A stretch of DNA of 64,000 bases from Halomonas citrativorans (GCF_900163645.1 NZ_FUKM01000057.1:372001-436000); one strand, 5' to 3'; positions 43,688 through 53,177 are shown, numbered from the stretch's first letter. Made by a program: numbers and translations. The notes: generated by a model not told the origin, from the sequence alone.

Positions 43688-45106
43688 CTAGGGTAACAGG
43701 TTTTCCAGACAGCGGCGCAGCCGCTGCGCCTCGCGGGCCAGCGTTTCACCTGAAAGCATACCCACTCCCATTACCAAGCCAGCGCGTGAATCATTCGCGG
43801 CGCATACCGGACTTAAAGGACGCACGATCAAATGCTCCTTAAGCAGCGCTTGGGCAAGCTGTACGTCATCAATAGGCGGTTCAAATTCTACACACAGGCT
43901 GATGGCACTACTGGGCGGTGAAATACGCTTCACTTGCGGCAAGGTACGCAGTTGATCATGCATCACCTGTTGGCGGCCTAGGTAGTCGCGCTGAATACGG
44001 CGGCACCAAGCGTCAAGATCACCATCGAAGATAAACTGGGCAAGCACCGCCTGGTCCAGCATGCGCCCCTCACGAAACAGCTCGCTACGCAGACGATTCA
44101 TGGGTTCGGATAGTTGACGCGGTACTACCAAATAGCCCAGCCGTAGTCCGGGGAACATCATTTTGGAAAAAGAGCCAACCAAAAAGTGACGCTCAGACTG
44201 TGGATCAAACAGCAGATTGGTATGGTCGTCGCGGCTGAACTCGTAGTCATCTTCAATGATGTACGCAGGCGCTAACGCATCGCATAGGCGCTGCTTGTCG
44301 TGGGCACTGGTAGGCACACTGAGCGGATAGTGGTGGGAGCCGGTGAGATAAGTAAGCTGCACAGGGCCAGACGTTGCGGGCAGGCTATGGCCTTGGCCGG
44401 GCTGCCACGGCAACATTTCAATGTTTAAACCCGCGGCGGTAAATACGTTGCGTGCCCCCCAGTAGCAGGGCGATTCCATTACCACGGTATCCCCAACATC
44501 CGCCAAGGCCATGGCGCACAGTTCAATACCGTTGTGCGTACCATCGGTAATAATAATTTGATCAATGTCGCAGCGAATATTGCGCCAGCGTTCCAGAAAA
44601 TCACGTATCGCACGCTTTAACGGCCCATAGCCGCCGGTCGAGTAGGAGAGCAGCAAAGCGTTTTGCGGCACGGTCACGCTGGCATACAGCTGGCGCCACT
44701 TACGCATGGGGAACTGGGCGATATCCGGGATGCCGGGCACAAAAGCCCCGCTTTGGATAAGGCTGGCCCCTGGGCCTTGGAGCACTTTCTGTGCGCGTTG
44801 GGAAAGTGGACGCTCCTGAGTAAAAACAGCAGGTTTGGTTGCTGGTTTGCGGGACCAGGTGCCTTGGCCGTGGGCCGTTTTAAGCAAGGCTTCGTTAAGT
44901 AGCGTATTGATCGCTAATGCCAGTGTCTGACGGGCGACACCTAGGCCTTCCGCTAGCTTGCGGTGAGCCGGTAAGCGCATCCCCGCAGGCCACTCCTGGG
45001 TAATCGCATAGCGCAGTGTCTGTTCGATACGCACCTGCTTGCTTAGCCGTTCGGGCTGGAGTGCATAAAGATGCACAAGTTGGTGCACGACCTGTTCACG
45101 CTCCAT
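43688..45106 (-). CDS. MocR/GabR-family regulator (GntR helix-turn-helix plus aminotransferase domain)
   Basis: A 472-residue chimera: a GntR-type winged helix near residues 15-80 (LPAHRKLAEGLGVARQTLALAINTL) joined to a PLP-binding aminotransferase-like domain (about 110-470). The VGSFSKMMFPGLRLGYLV stretch contains the PLP Lys. It lies divergent to the GABA permease, gabD and gabT genes, the arrangement of GabR in Bacillus, so GABA with PLP is the likely effector. The ATG at 45106 is chosen because AAAGGAG lies 7 bases upstream. Confidence 0.9.
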   Translation of the reverse strand: MEREQVVHQLVHLYALQPERLSKQVRIEQTLRYAITQEWPAGMRLPAHRKLAEGLGVARQTLALAINTLLNEALLKTAHGQGTWSRKPATKPAVFTQERPLSQRAQKVLQGPGASLIQSGAFVPGIPDIAQFPMRKWRQLYASVTVPQNALLLSYSTGGYGPLKRAIRDFLERWRNIRCDIDQIIITDGTHNGIELCAMALADVGDTVVMESPCYWGARNVFTAAGLNIEMLPWQPGQGHSLPATSGPVQLTYLTGSHHYPLSVPTSAHDKQRLCDALAPAYIIEDDYEFSRDDHTNLLFDPQSERHFLVGSFSKMMFPGLRLGYLVVPRQLSEPMNRLRSELFREGRMLDQAVLAQFIFDGDLDAWCRRIQRDYLGRQQVMHDQLRTLPQVKRISPPSSAISLCVEFEPPIDDVQLAQALLKEHLIVRPLSPVCAANDSRAGLVMGVGMLSGETLAREAQRLRRCLENLLP

Positions 45107-45342
45107 GAAAAGCTCCTTTACCTCCTCCAAAAGCCCTAATAGCGCAAGCTTTCAAACGATTAACGCGAGTCAATTGCGCACCAAGCTGGTGCGCGTGAAA
45201 AGTGGTCTAGTCAAACACGAAAGTGGTGTGTACGCGTTCTGCGTCCAGCCTGCTAGCGTGTTTAGATACCGTTGAAACGGCATCAGGATACTGCGCCATA
45301 GAGCGCCAACGACAACATCCAATAACCTGCAGGAATCTTGCC
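45107..45342. promoter_or_regulatory. Divergent gab control region with direct and inverted repeats
   Basis: AAAGTGGT occurs at 45199-45206 and again at 45220-45227, exactly 21 bp apart, two helical turns. MocR/GabR regulators are known to bind direct repeats. Next to it GCGCACCA-AGC-TGGTGCGC (45176-45194) is a near-perfect palindrome. No hexamers stand out as promoters. The region carries the leaders of both the regulator and the permease genes; AGGA precedes the permease ATG. Confidence 0.5.
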
Positions 45343-46758
45343 ATGAACACTCCCTCTTCTGAACAGGATAAGCTCGTACGGGTACTCGCCCGTGGCGATG
45401 TATTGGCACTCGCCTTTGGAGCCATGATTGGCTGGGGCTGGATCGTTCTTACCGGCACGGCGATTCAATCGGCTGGCAGCTTGGGCGCTATTCTAGCCTT
45501 TATCGTGGGCGGTTTAGCCATTGTACTCGTGGGCCTGACCTACGCCGAACTCGCCTCCGCCATGCCCAAAGTGGGCGGCGAGCACGTTTATAGCTATCGC
45601 GCTCTGGGTCATTTGCCCTCCTTTTTATGCACCTGGGCGATCATTCTTGGCTACTTAAGCGTGGTGGCGTTTGAAGCCGTCGCACTGCCCACGGTTATCG
45701 AACACTTAGCGCCTAACTACGCCGTCGGGCACCTGTGGACGATTGCCGGCTGGGAAGTAAAAGCCACCTGGGTGGCCGTAGGTGTGGGTGGCTCGCTTGC
45801 CATGATGCTGATCAACTACTTTGGCGTTACTACCGCCTCGCTGGTACAGAAAGTCGTTACCGGCATGATTCTCCTGGCAGGCGTGATGTTTGTGACCGGT
45901 GCCTTGTTTGAAGGCGAAACCATCAACATGCTGCCGCTTTTTGCCCATGGCGATAACGGTACCGTAGCCGGAATCATTGCAGTGCTGGTCATGGTGCCCT
46001 TTCTGTTTGTGGGTTTTGACGTGATTCCCCAGGCCGCAGAAGAGATCAATCTGCCTTATAAGGCCATCGGCAAGGTGCTGATGCTCTCGGTCATTCTGGC
46101 GGTCGTGTGGTATGCGCTGATCATTCTGGCGACCAGTCTTGCGCTTGACAGTTCTGAGCTTGCCGCAAGCTCCTTAAGTGTACCGGACGCCATGGGCGCG
46201 CTGTTTAACGCTCCCTGGGCCAGTAATCTGATGGTCATGGCCGGTATCGCGGGCATCATTACCAGTTGGAACGCGTTCTACATTGGCGGCTCGCGGGCCA
46301 TCTATGCCCTGGCTAAAGCCGGCATGCTGCCGGCCCCCTTTGGCAAGCTGCACCCGCGCTATAAAACGCCTACCAACGCTATCTTCCTGATGGGCTTTCT
46401 TTCCTGCATCGCGCCGTTCTTTGGCCGCCCGGCGCTGGTGTGGATCGTTAACGCTGGCGGCCTGGGTATCGTGATCGCCTATCTGTTTGTGGCGATCTCC
46501 TTTGTGGTATTGCGTGTGCGCGAGCCGGATATGCCGCGCCCGTTCCGCATCCGCCACGGCAAACTATGCGGCACCCTGGCTATCGTTCTTTCCTTTGGCA
46601 TGGCCTGCCTCTACTTGCCCGGCAGCCCAGCGGCGCTGAGCGCTGCTGAGTGGAGCATTTTTGCCGGCTGGTCGGTACTGGGCATCGCGCTGTATATCCA
46701 CGCGCTGTTCACCTACGGCCGCGCCTATAGCGACCAGCACATGATGGCGGATCTATAA
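45343..46758 (+). CDS. APC-family amino-acid permease, probable GABA uptake
   Basis: A 471-residue amino acid/polyamine/organocation permease with about twelve hydrophobic segments. The first segment begins LALAFGAMIGWGWIVLTG, the typical broken helix of the APC fold. It heads a rightward gene group with gabD and gabT and faces a GabR-like regulator, so GABA or a related omega-amino acid is the inferred substrate. I use the ATG at 45343 with AGGA upstream. It differs from the E. coli GabP family type in sequence, so substrate remains inference. Confidence 0.85.
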   Translation: MNTPSSEQDKLVRVLARGDVLALAFGAMIGWGWIVLTGTAIQSAGSLGAILAFIVGGLAIVLVGLTYAELASAMPKVGGEHVYSYRALGHLPSFLCTWAIILGYLSVVAFEAVALPTVIEHLAPNYAVGHLWTIAGWEVKATWVAVGVGGSLAMMLINYFGVTTASLVQKVVTGMILLAGVMFVTGALFEGETINMLPLFAHGDNGTVAGIIAVLVMVPFLFVGFDVIPQAAEEINLPYKAIGKVLMLSVILAVVWYALIILATSLALDSSELAASSLSVPDAMGALFNAPWASNLMVMAGIAGIITSWNAFYIGGSRAIYALAKAGMLPAPFGKLHPRYKTPTNAIFLMGFLSCIAPFFGRPALVWIVNAGGLGIVIAYLFVAISFVVLRVREPDMPRPFRIRHGKLCGTLAIVLSFGMACLYLPGSPAALSAAEWSIFAGWSVLGIALYIHALFTYGRAYSDQHMMADL

Positions 46759-46773
46759 GCGCCCTACGAGGCT

Positions 46774-46798
46774 ATGAACCTGAGCCCATGAACCTGAG
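46774..46798. repeat. Short direct repeat before gabD
   Basis: ATGAACCTGAG occurs twice with a 14-bp period in the 55-bp space between the permease and gabD. It looks like a local duplication with no evident role. GAGGAG follows as the gabD ribosome-binding site. Confidence 0.5.
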
Positions 46799-46813
46799 AT
46801 AGAGGAGCATTGT

Positions 46814-48265
46814 ATGAGTTTTATCGAACAGTGGTTGCACGACGCCGTTCCCGCTCTGATCGGTAGCGAATGGCGCACCGGAAAAGAAGCCTTTGCCGTG
46901 GATAACCCCGCCACCGGTGAGACGATTGCCCGTGTCGCAGAGCTTGGCGCGGAAGATACCCGTGATGCCGTCGCTGCCGCTTATGAAACCGGTGCCGCCT
47001 GGCGCGCTACCCCGGTCAAACAGCGCTCAGCGCTGCTGCGCCGCTGGTTTGAACTAATCATCGAACACGCGGACGATCTTGCGCGGTTGATGACGCTTGA
47101 GCAAGGCAAGCCGCTGGTGGAAGCCGGGGGCGAAGTGACTTACGGCGCCTCGTTTATCGAGTTTTTCGCTGAAGAAGCCAAGCGCATGGCGGGCGAAACC
47201 CTGCCCAGCCACGGCGCTGACAAGCGCCTGTTAGTTCTGCGCGAGCCGGTAGGCGTGGTCGCCGCGATTACCCCGTGGAACTTCCCGCTGGCAATGATTA
47301 CCCGCAAGTGCGCCCCGGCACTTGCGGCCGGCTGCACCGTGGTGATCAAACCTGCTGAAGCCACGCCTTTAACAGCGCTGGCCGCGGCCTATCTGGCGCT
47401 GGAAGCGGGCCTGCCTACGGGCACTATCAACGTGGTAACCGCCTCAAAACCGGCAGCGGTAGGCGAAGTGCTGACCACCGACCCGCGGGTACGCAAGGTC
47501 TCGTTCACTGGCTCCACGCCGGTGGGCAAGCGCCTGCTGGCCCAGTGCGCCAGCACCGTCAAGAAAACCGCCATGGAGCTAGGCGGCAACGCGCCGTTTA
47601 TCGTGTTTGACGACGCTGATGTAGATGCCGCTGTCGATGGTGCGATCGCCTCCAAATTTCGTAACGCCGGGCAGACCTGCGTTTGCACCAACCGCTTTCT
47701 GGTCCAGGATGGCATTTACGATACGTTCGTCAGCAAGCTCACCGAACGGGTAAAAGCGCTGAAAGTAGGTGATGGCCTGGCAGACGGCAGCGTCATTGGC
47801 CCGCTGATTAATCAGGCCGCAGTCGATAAAGTGCAGCGCCACGTGGACGACGCCATGAACCAAGGTGCGCGCCTGATGTGCGGCGGCGAGCACCACGCAG
47901 CCGGTGCTCGCTTCTTTACGCCTACGGTACTCGCCGATGTGACGACCGCCATGGCCGTGGCTGATGAAGAAACGTTTGGCCCCGTCGCGCCGGTGTTCCG
48001 GTTTACGCGCGATGAAGAGGCCATCCAGATGGTTAACGATACGCCGTTCGGCTTGGCGGCCTACTTCTACGCCACGGATTACCGCCGTATCTGGCGCACC
48101 ATGGAAGCGCTTGAATACGGCATGGTCGGCGTCAATGAAGGGCTGATCTCGACTGAGCTTGCGCCGTTTGGCGGTGTAAAAGAGTCCGGCTTGGGCCGCG
48201 AAGGCTCTCACCACGGTCTCGATGAATTTACTGAATTGAAATACGTCTGCGTCGGCGGCTTATAA
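46814..48265 (+). CDS. gabD: Succinate-semialdehyde dehydrogenase (GabD)
   Basis: A 483-residue aldehyde dehydrogenase. TPWNFPLAMITRKCAPALAAG near residue 155, KTAMELGGNAPFIVF with the general-base Glu near 255, and NAGQTCVCTNRFL with the catalytic Cys near 288 match GabD. It oxidises succinate semialdehyde to succinate with NAD or NADP as the second step of GABA breakdown. It precedes gabT by 11 bases. Glutarate semialdehyde could also be accepted, as known for relatives. Confidence 0.94.
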   Translation: MSFIEQWLHDAVPALIGSEWRTGKEAFAVDNPATGETIARVAELGAEDTRDAVAAAYETGAAWRATPVKQRSALLRRWFELIIEHADDLARLMTLEQGKPLVEAGGEVTYGASFIEFFAEEAKRMAGETLPSHGADKRLLVLREPVGVVAAITPWNFPLAMITRKCAPALAAGCTVVIKPAEATPLTALAAAYLALEAGLPTGTINVVTASKPAAVGEVLTTDPRVRKVSFTGSTPVGKRLLAQCASTVKKTAMELGGNAPFIVFDDADVDAAVDGAIASKFRNAGQTCVCTNRFLVQDGIYDTFVSKLTERVKALKVGDGLADGSVIGPLINQAAVDKVQRHVDDAMNQGARLMCGGEHHAAGARFFTPTVLADVTTAMAVADEETFGPVAPVFRFTRDEEAIQMVNDTPFGLAAYFYATDYRRIWRTMEALEYGMVGVNEGLISTELAPFGGVKESGLGREGSHHGLDEFTELKYVCVGGL

Positions 48266-48276
48266 GGGGAATGAAC

Positions 48277-49548
48277 ATGACCAATCACGAATTGAACGAA
48301 CTGAAAAACCGTTATGTAGCCAACGGTGCAGCGACTCCAAATACGGCCTTTGCCGAGCGCGCTGAGAACGCCGAGTTGTGGGATGCCGATGGCAACCGTT
48401 GGATCGATTTCGCGGGCGGTATCGGTGTGCTCAACCTGGGCCATCGCCACCCGAAAATCGTTGCAGCGGTAGAAGCGCAGCTACACAAGGTCATGCATAC
48501 CAGCGCCGCGGTAATCTCCTACGCGCCTTATGTTCAGTTGTGTCAGAAACTGTGTGAACTGACCCCGGTACGCGGCCCCGAGCGCAAGGCGATGCTGGTT
48601 AATACCGGTGCCGAGGCGCTGGAAAACGCCGTGAAGATTGCCCGTGCCGCCACCGGCCGCACCGGCATTATCACCTTTGACGGTGCCTTTCACGGCCGCA
48701 CGATGATGACGTTGGCCATGACCGGCAAGGTGCTGCCCTACAAGAACGACTTCGGCCCCATGCCGGGCGATGTCTTCCGCGCACCGTTCCCCAATCCGCT
48801 GCATGGTATCAGCGAAGAAGCTTCGCTCGATGCCATTCGTACGCTGTTCAAGACCGACATCGCCCCGCACCGCACAGCGGCGATTGTGATCGAGCCGGTA
48901 CAGGGCGAAGGCGGCTTCTATATCGCCTCACCGGATTACCTGAAAGCGCTGCGCGCGCTGTGCGACGAGCACGGTATTCTGCTGATTGCTGACGAAGTGC
49001 AGTCCGGCTTTGCGCGTACCGGCAAGCTGTTTGCGCTGGAATACAGCGGCATCGAGGCGGATATTCTGACGACCGCCAAGAGCTTGGCCAACGGCATGCC
49101 GCTGTCTGCTGTCGTGGGTTCGGCCGCGGTAATGGATGCCTCCGGCCCCAACTCACTGGGCGGCACCTACAGCGGCAACCCGCTTTCCTGCGCGGCGGCG
49201 CTGGCGGTCATTGACGTGATCGAGGAAGAAAATATCCTTGAGCGCAGCGCGCAGATGGGCCGCCTGTTGGCGGAACGTTTTGGCGTATGGGAAGAGCGCT
49301 TCCCCTCGGTTGCTCATGGCCGCCAGCTGGGCGCCATGGCAGCATTCGAGCTTCTAGATAGTAACGGCAAGCCCGACACTGCCATGACTCAACAAGTTTG
49401 CGCGAAAGCACGCGAGAAAGGCCTGATCCTGCTTTCCTGCGGCTTCTATGGCAACAGCATCCGTATTCTGGTGCCGTTGACCGTGTCGTCCGAGGTGCTG
49501 GAAGAAGGCTTAAGCATTATCGAGCAGTCGCTGGAAGCGCTTAGCTAA
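48277..49548 (+). CDS. gabT: 4-aminobutyrate aminotransferase (GabT)
   Basis: A 423-residue class III aminotransferase that moves the amino group of GABA to 2-oxoglutarate. The IADEVQSGFARTGKLFALE stretch near 240 and the PLP-Lys motif LTTAKSLANGMPLSAVVG near 265 are family marks. I prefer the ATG at 48277 because AAGGGG lies 6 bases upstream; an ATG at 48271 is too close. With gabD and the permease it forms a complete GABA-to-succinate route. Delta-aminovalerate is a known alternative substrate in this family. Confidence 0.94.
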   Translation: MTNHELNELKNRYVANGAATPNTAFAERAENAELWDADGNRWIDFAGGIGVLNLGHRHPKIVAAVEAQLHKVMHTSAAVISYAPYVQLCQKLCELTPVRGPERKAMLVNTGAEALENAVKIARAATGRTGIITFDGAFHGRTMMTLAMTGKVLPYKNDFGPMPGDVFRAPFPNPLHGISEEASLDAIRTLFKTDIAPHRTAAIVIEPVQGEGGFYIASPDYLKALRALCDEHGILLIADEVQSGFARTGKLFALEYSGIEADILTTAKSLANGMPLSAVVGSAAVMDASGPNSLGGTYSGNPLSCAAALAVIDVIEEENILERSAQMGRLLAERFGVWEERFPSVAHGRQLGAMAAFELLDSNGKPDTAMTQQVCAKAREKGLILLSCGFYGNSIRILVPLTVSSEVLEEGLSIIEQSLEALS

Positions 49549-49570
49549 TACGCCGCGTTAGGTATCTATA

Positions 49571-49611
49571 GCCTGCCCCCGCCAACAGCATTCGCTTGCT
49601 GGGGGACGGGC
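49571..49611 (+). terminator. Imperfect GC-rich hairpin after gabT
   Basis: GCCTG/CGGGC, CCCC/GGGG and CAGCA/TGCTG segments can pair in register around a TTCGCT loop, with a bulge. It lies about 25 bp beyond the gabT stop. There is no T-tract, so termination may be weak or Rho-assisted. Confidence 0.4.
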
Positions 49612-49674
49612 TAGGGCATCAACAAGCGACAGCCAAACCACTGGCTGCCGCCTGACGATCAGGCAACGAGAAGG

Positions 49675-49762
49675 TTAATCCAGCACTTCAGGCTTGTTGG
49701 CATCTGCTGGTGTTGGCAGATAATAGAGCGTGGGCACTATCAGCAGCGCAAGCAGCTTTCTT
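49675..49762 (-). pseudogene. Remnant of an RND-type efflux permease C-terminus
   Basis: In the 310-bp gap after gabT, minus-strand codons read LLALLIVPTLYYLPTPADAN and continue to a TAA stop at 49675. The LLALLIVPTLYYL stretch resembles the last helix of RND efflux transporters. Upstream of about 28 codons the frame meets a stop, so the rest of the gene is gone. The rest of the gap holds small hairpins (GCCTGA/TCAGGC at 49650-49664; AGCCA/TGGCT at 49631-49646). The match is short and by eye. Confidence 0.4.
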
Positions 49763-49858
49763 CAAAAGCCTAAGCTGTTCGTTACTTGATGGTGACGTTA
49801 CCATCAAGTTGTCGCCGCGTAACTAACTTGGCAGGATCAACCCAGCAGGAGAGTTGTC

Positions 49859-50161
49859 ATGTATATCGCAATGAACCGTTTTCAGATTGCCCCAGGCCGC
49901 GAAGAGGATTTTCTAGAGGTGTGGCGTAAGCGTGATTCGCACTTGAATGAGGTACCCGGCTTCAAGCAGTTCAAGATGTTGCAGGGCGCAAGCCAGGACG
50001 AGCACACCGTGTTTATTTCCCATAGCGTATGGGAGTCGGAAGCGGCTTTCCGCGCCTGGACCCAGTCAGAGGCGTTTCGTAAGGCCCATGCGGGCGCCAA
50101 GTCACCGGAAGGTATCTATCTGGGCCCGCCCAAATTTGAAGGGTATGAGGTCGTGCTTTAA
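49859..50161 (+). CDS. ABM-family heme-degrading monooxygenase-like protein
   Basis: A 100-residue protein of the antibiotic biosynthesis monooxygenase superfamily, HmoA/HmoB-like. It starts YIAMNRFQIAPGREEDF and ends with the SVWESEAAFRAWTQSEAFRKAHAG block, typical of heme-oxygenase-like members. Such proteins may open heme and free iron, but the superfamily is broad. GGAG lies 7 bases before the ATG. It has its own transcript between the gab group and menA. Confidence 0.8.
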   Translation: MYIAMNRFQIAPGREEDFLEVWRKRDSHLNEVPGFKQFKMLQGASQDEHTVFISHSVWESEAAFRAWTQSEAFRKAHAGAKSPEGIYLGPPKFEGYEVVL

Positions 50162-50186
50162 GCACGGGGCCAGCGGCTTGGCCTCT

Positions 50187-51113
50187 TTAATAGAGCGCCA
50201 GACCGAGTGATAGCAGTACACTGTAAATCAGCGTCGATAGCGCGGTTTTTTTCAGCATGCCGGTAAGCGTTTCACCGTCGGTGGTGTGGTGTAGCGTTCT
50301 GGCAGCGTCTGCTAACGGTTTGGCAACCAGTAGGCAGCTCCAGCTAAGCCAGGGGGCGGGCAGTGCGACCAGATAAATCACGGTGAGCAGCAGCGCCATT
50401 GCCAGCAATATCCAGTGGTAGGTAATGGCGTTAGCGCGGCCCAAGCGCACCGCCAGGGTGATCTTGCCGTTGCGCGCGTCGCTTTCGATATCGCGCACGT
50501 TATTCACGTTCAATACAGCGGTTGCCAGTAACCCGCAAGCGGCCGCGGGCAGTAGTGTAAGCCCGTCCAGTTGTTGTGCATGCAGGTAGTACGTGCCGAG
50601 TACCCCTAACAAGCCGAAGAAGATAAAGACCGCAATATCTCCCAGTCCACGATAGCCATACGGCGTACCGCCCAGCCCTACGGTATACGTGACCGCGGCC
50701 AGCAGCGCGGCAGCACCCAGAAGAATAAAGATGAGAATGGACGTCCACTGATTGCCAAAAGCCGTCAGCAGTAGCAACAGCCCACACAGGGCGGCAACGA
50801 CTGCCATCACCACCATTCCACCGCGCATAGCGCGAGGGCTCAGTAATCCTGACGAGACAGCGCGAACAGGGCCTATGCGCTGGTGATCATCCGCTCCCGT
50901 CGCCGCGTCGCCGTAATCATTCGCCAGGTTTGAAAGCACTTGCAGGGCAATCGCCGTTAGCAGGGCAAGTAGTAGCACGCTCGGATTAAACCCCTGTGCG
51001 TGCGCCGCAAGGCCTGAACCAAGTAGGATAGAGGCGCATGCCAAGGGAAGCGTACGAGGCCGGGCCGCTAATAACCAAACCTGGAACGGGCGGTGCTTGT
51101 CGGGTTGATCCAT
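50187..51113 (-). CDS. menA: 1,4-dihydroxy-2-naphthoate polyprenyltransferase (MenA)
   Basis: A 308-residue UbiA-superfamily membrane enzyme with about nine hydrophobic segments. LSNLANDYGDAATGADD near residue 62 is the first Asp-rich prenyl-diphosphate site and NVRDIESDARNGK near 208 is the second. It attaches the polyprenyl tail to dihydroxynaphthoate, giving demethylmenaquinol. It is divergent from the DoxX-menFDH group across 152 bp. This is the only leftward member of the menaquinone set. The final methylation enzyme (UbiE type) is not in the window. Confidence 0.94.
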   Translation of the reverse strand: MDQPDKHRPFQVWLLAARPRTLPLACASILLGSGLAAHAQGFNPSVLLLALLTAIALQVLSNLANDYGDAATGADDHQRIGPVRAVSSGLLSPRAMRGGMVVMAVVAALCGLLLLLTAFGNQWTSILIFILLGAAALLAAVTYTVGLGGTPYGYRGLGDIAVFIFFGLLGVLGTYYLHAQQLDGLTLLPAAACGLLATAVLNVNNVRDIESDARNGKITLAVRLGRANAITYHWILLAMALLLTVIYLVALPAPWLSWSCLLVAKPLADAARTLHHTTDGETLTGMLKKTALSTLIYSVLLSLGLALY

Positions 51114-51265
51114 TGCTTCGGTGTCCTAGTCGTGATGACGTTAAATGACTAAAAGGGCGTGCGTGTCACTGTATTATTAAGTGCTAAAAAGCAGACCTGC
51201 GTCAAAAGAAGCAGCGGTGTCTTATCGCAAACTATTGTTAATCCCTCTTAACAGGAGTTAATTTG

Positions 51266-51766
51266 ATGATCGGCGACTTATTTAGACAAAGCAAATATGC
51301 AGCGCTTGTTTGGCTAGCCTTCCGGCTTTATCTTGGGATTACTTGGCTCAGTTTGGGAATCGGCAAACTGACGGGCGGTTTTGATGCGCAAGGGTTCCTG
51401 AGTAACGCGGTGGCGAATCCTGTGATGCGGGAAGGGAGCATGGTGTATCCCAACTACGTTGCTTTTTTGGAGCATTTTGCGCTGCCCTATGCGGGTATGT
51501 TTAATGTGGTGATCCCACTGGGCGAAATACTCGTGGGGTTGGGCTTGATCGTGGGGGTGCTGACCTCCTTTGCAGGCTTCTTCGCTATTGTAATGAATAT
51601 GTCGTTTCTGATGGCGGGTACGGTCTCCACCAACCCATGGATGATTGCGTTAACCTTTTTCTTACTGGTAGCGGGCGCGAACGCTGGCCATTTTGGGGGG
51701 GACCGTTGGGTTCTGCCCTATATCAAGCAGAGGCTGGGCATTGCGCGCCGCATCCGGTTTACCTGA
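51266..51766 (+). CDS. DoxX-like membrane protein
   Basis: A 166-residue membrane protein of the DoxX/DoxD family with four hydrophobic segments (about residues 14-32, 70-92, 95-118, 122-142). LYLGITWLSLGIGKLTGGFDA near residue 20 and IPLGEILVGLGLIVGV near 85 are typical. Archaeal DoxD is a subunit of a thiosulfate:quinone oxidoreductase; other DoxX proteins have unclear roles. The ATG at 51266 has AGGAG 8 bases upstream. It directly precedes menF in the same direction, which hints at a quinone-linked job. Confidence 0.8.
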   Translation: MIGDLFRQSKYAALVWLAFRLYLGITWLSLGIGKLTGGFDAQGFLSNAVANPVMREGSMVYPNYVAFLEHFALPYAGMFNVVIPLGEILVGLGLIVGVLTSFAGFFAIVMNMSFLMAGTVSTNPWMIALTFFLLVAGANAGHFGGDRWVLPYIKQRLGIARRIRFT

Positions 51767-51839
51767 GACGCGGGGCCACTGATTGTCTGAACATATGCGC
51801 TGGGTAACAGGCAGCAGCGTCGCTTACGGGTTGGCGCAT

Positions 51840-53177
51840 ATGAACAGCCAAAGCGCTGTCGCTGAGCTTATGGACCGGCTTGATGCATTGTCTGTGTCGT
51901 CCCTTCAGGGTGTTATACGTCTGAGCGTGCCTTACCGCGTTGATAGCCTGATGGGATGGTTGGAAGCGCAAACGGTTTTTCCGCGCGGCTACTGGAAAGC
52001 GCGTGACGCCGGTGCACCTGAGTACGCTACGTTAGGTGTGGTCAGCGCGGCCGACTCGCTTGAGATGCTGCAGGCCGACCTTGCCAAACTCGCGACCTTG
52101 CCAGGTGAGCAGCCGGACTATTTCGGCGGTATGGCGTTTGATGCTACATCACCCGGCTGGGCGCATTTCAAAAACTGCTGTTTTATATTGCCGCGTGTTG
52201 AGCTCAAGCGCTCACAACAGGGGACGCTATTGACGCTCAATCTGCGTTTTGACGACCGCTGCGGCGATCACGAAATAGCCGAAGCCCGCGCCTTTTTAGC
52301 CAGTCTCCAGCAAGAACAACCGCTACCCCCTCTGCGTCCGCATGCCTATTTACGTTATGACGCCCCTGCCCAGCAGGCGTGGTCAGCATGGGTGTCCCAG
52401 GTGACCCACGCTGATCAGCTGTGCCATACGCCCAAAGTGGTGTTATCACGAGAGACACGCTTGGTCATCGCGGACGACGCATCGAAAACACCCTCGCCCT
52501 GGGCACTGCTGGGCCGCTGGCAGGCAGAGGCGGCGGCGTGCTTTCAACTGGGCATTCAGTGGAATTCAGAGACCGCCTTTATCGGTTGCCCACCGGAGCG
52601 CCTTTATCAGCGAGAAGGTACGCAGCTGGTAACCGAGGCGCTAGCAGGTACCACTCATCGTGGCGCTGATGCACAGCAGGACCAATACCTTGCCGAGGCA
52701 CTGCTGGCAGATACGAAAAATAGCCTGGAGAACCAGTGCGTTTATGAGGATATTCTTGCCCGGCTTGAGCCCTTGTCTCACGTTGTTCAAACCGGGGAGG
52801 CCCATGTTCTCAAGCTGCACTCTGTGCAGCATATCCGCCGCCTTATTCATGCTGAGTTGCACCACACGGTGACGGACCAGGCGCTGCTTGCCAGTTTGCC
52901 GCCTACTCCAGCGGTAGGCGGTGTTCCTCGCGCATTGGCGCTGGCGTTTATTCGACAGCACGAACGCCACCAGCGGGGCTGGTACGCCGGTGTGTTTGGC
53001 CGGGTGAGCCTGGCCAGTACGGAGCTTGCGGTGGCGATCCGGTGTGCTCATATCGGCGCTAATGAAATTCGCCTTTATGCCGGTGCGGGCATTGTCGCGG
53101 GCTCTCAGCCTGATGCAGAGTGGCGCGAGCTGGATAACAAAATTGCCGACATTATGTCGCTGCTCAACATGGGGTAA
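51840..53177 (+). CDS. menF: Isochorismate synthase (MenF)
   Basis: A 445-residue chorismate-using enzyme. [10 protein letters not shown] near residue 200 holds the general-base Lys, [10 protein letters not shown] near 250, [11 protein letters not shown] near 270, and [12 protein letters not shown] near 370 is the MenF-type motif. It converts chorismate to isochorismate, the first committed step. The ATG at 51840 lines up with the usual length before the FPRGYW region; TTG and ATG starts at 51783 and 51795 would add 15-19 residues. It lies 73 bp after the DoxX gene and 5 bp before menD. Confidence 0.93.
   Translation: MNSQSAVAELMDRLDALSVSSLQGVIRLSVPYRVDSLMGWLEAQTVFPRGYWKARDAGAPEYATLGVVSAADSLEMLQADLAKLATLPGEQPDYFGGMAFDATSPGWAHFKNCCFILPRVELKRSQQGTLLTLNLRFDDRCGDHEIAEARAFLASLQQEQPLPPLRPHAYLRYDAPAQQAWSAWVSQVTHADQLCHTPKVVLSRETRLVIADDASKTPSPWALLGRWQAEAAACFQLGIQWNSETAFIGCPPERLYQREGTQLVTEALAGTTHRGADAQQDQYLAEALLADTKNSLENQCVYEDILARLEPLSHVVQTGEAHVLKLHSVQHIRRLIHAELHHTVTDQALLASLPPTPAVGGVPRALALAFIRQHERHQRGWYAGVFGRVSLASTELAVAIRCAHIGANEIRLYAGAGIVAGSQPDAEWRELDNKIADIMSLLNMG

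Noticed and set aside
46774..46798. 14-bp-period direct repeat before gabD as an operator
   Set aside because: It lies inside an operon a few bases from the gabD ribosome-binding site and is better explained as a local duplication.
47579..48214. Long open frame antisense to gabD
   Set aside because: GC-rich coding sequence often leaves the opposite strand open; the sense gene is unambiguous.
51237..51252. GTTAA-N6-TTAAC before the DoxX gene considered as a second FNR box
   Set aside because: It lacks the TTGAT and ATCAA half-sites and overlaps the start of the ribosome-binding region, so only a chance dyad is supported.
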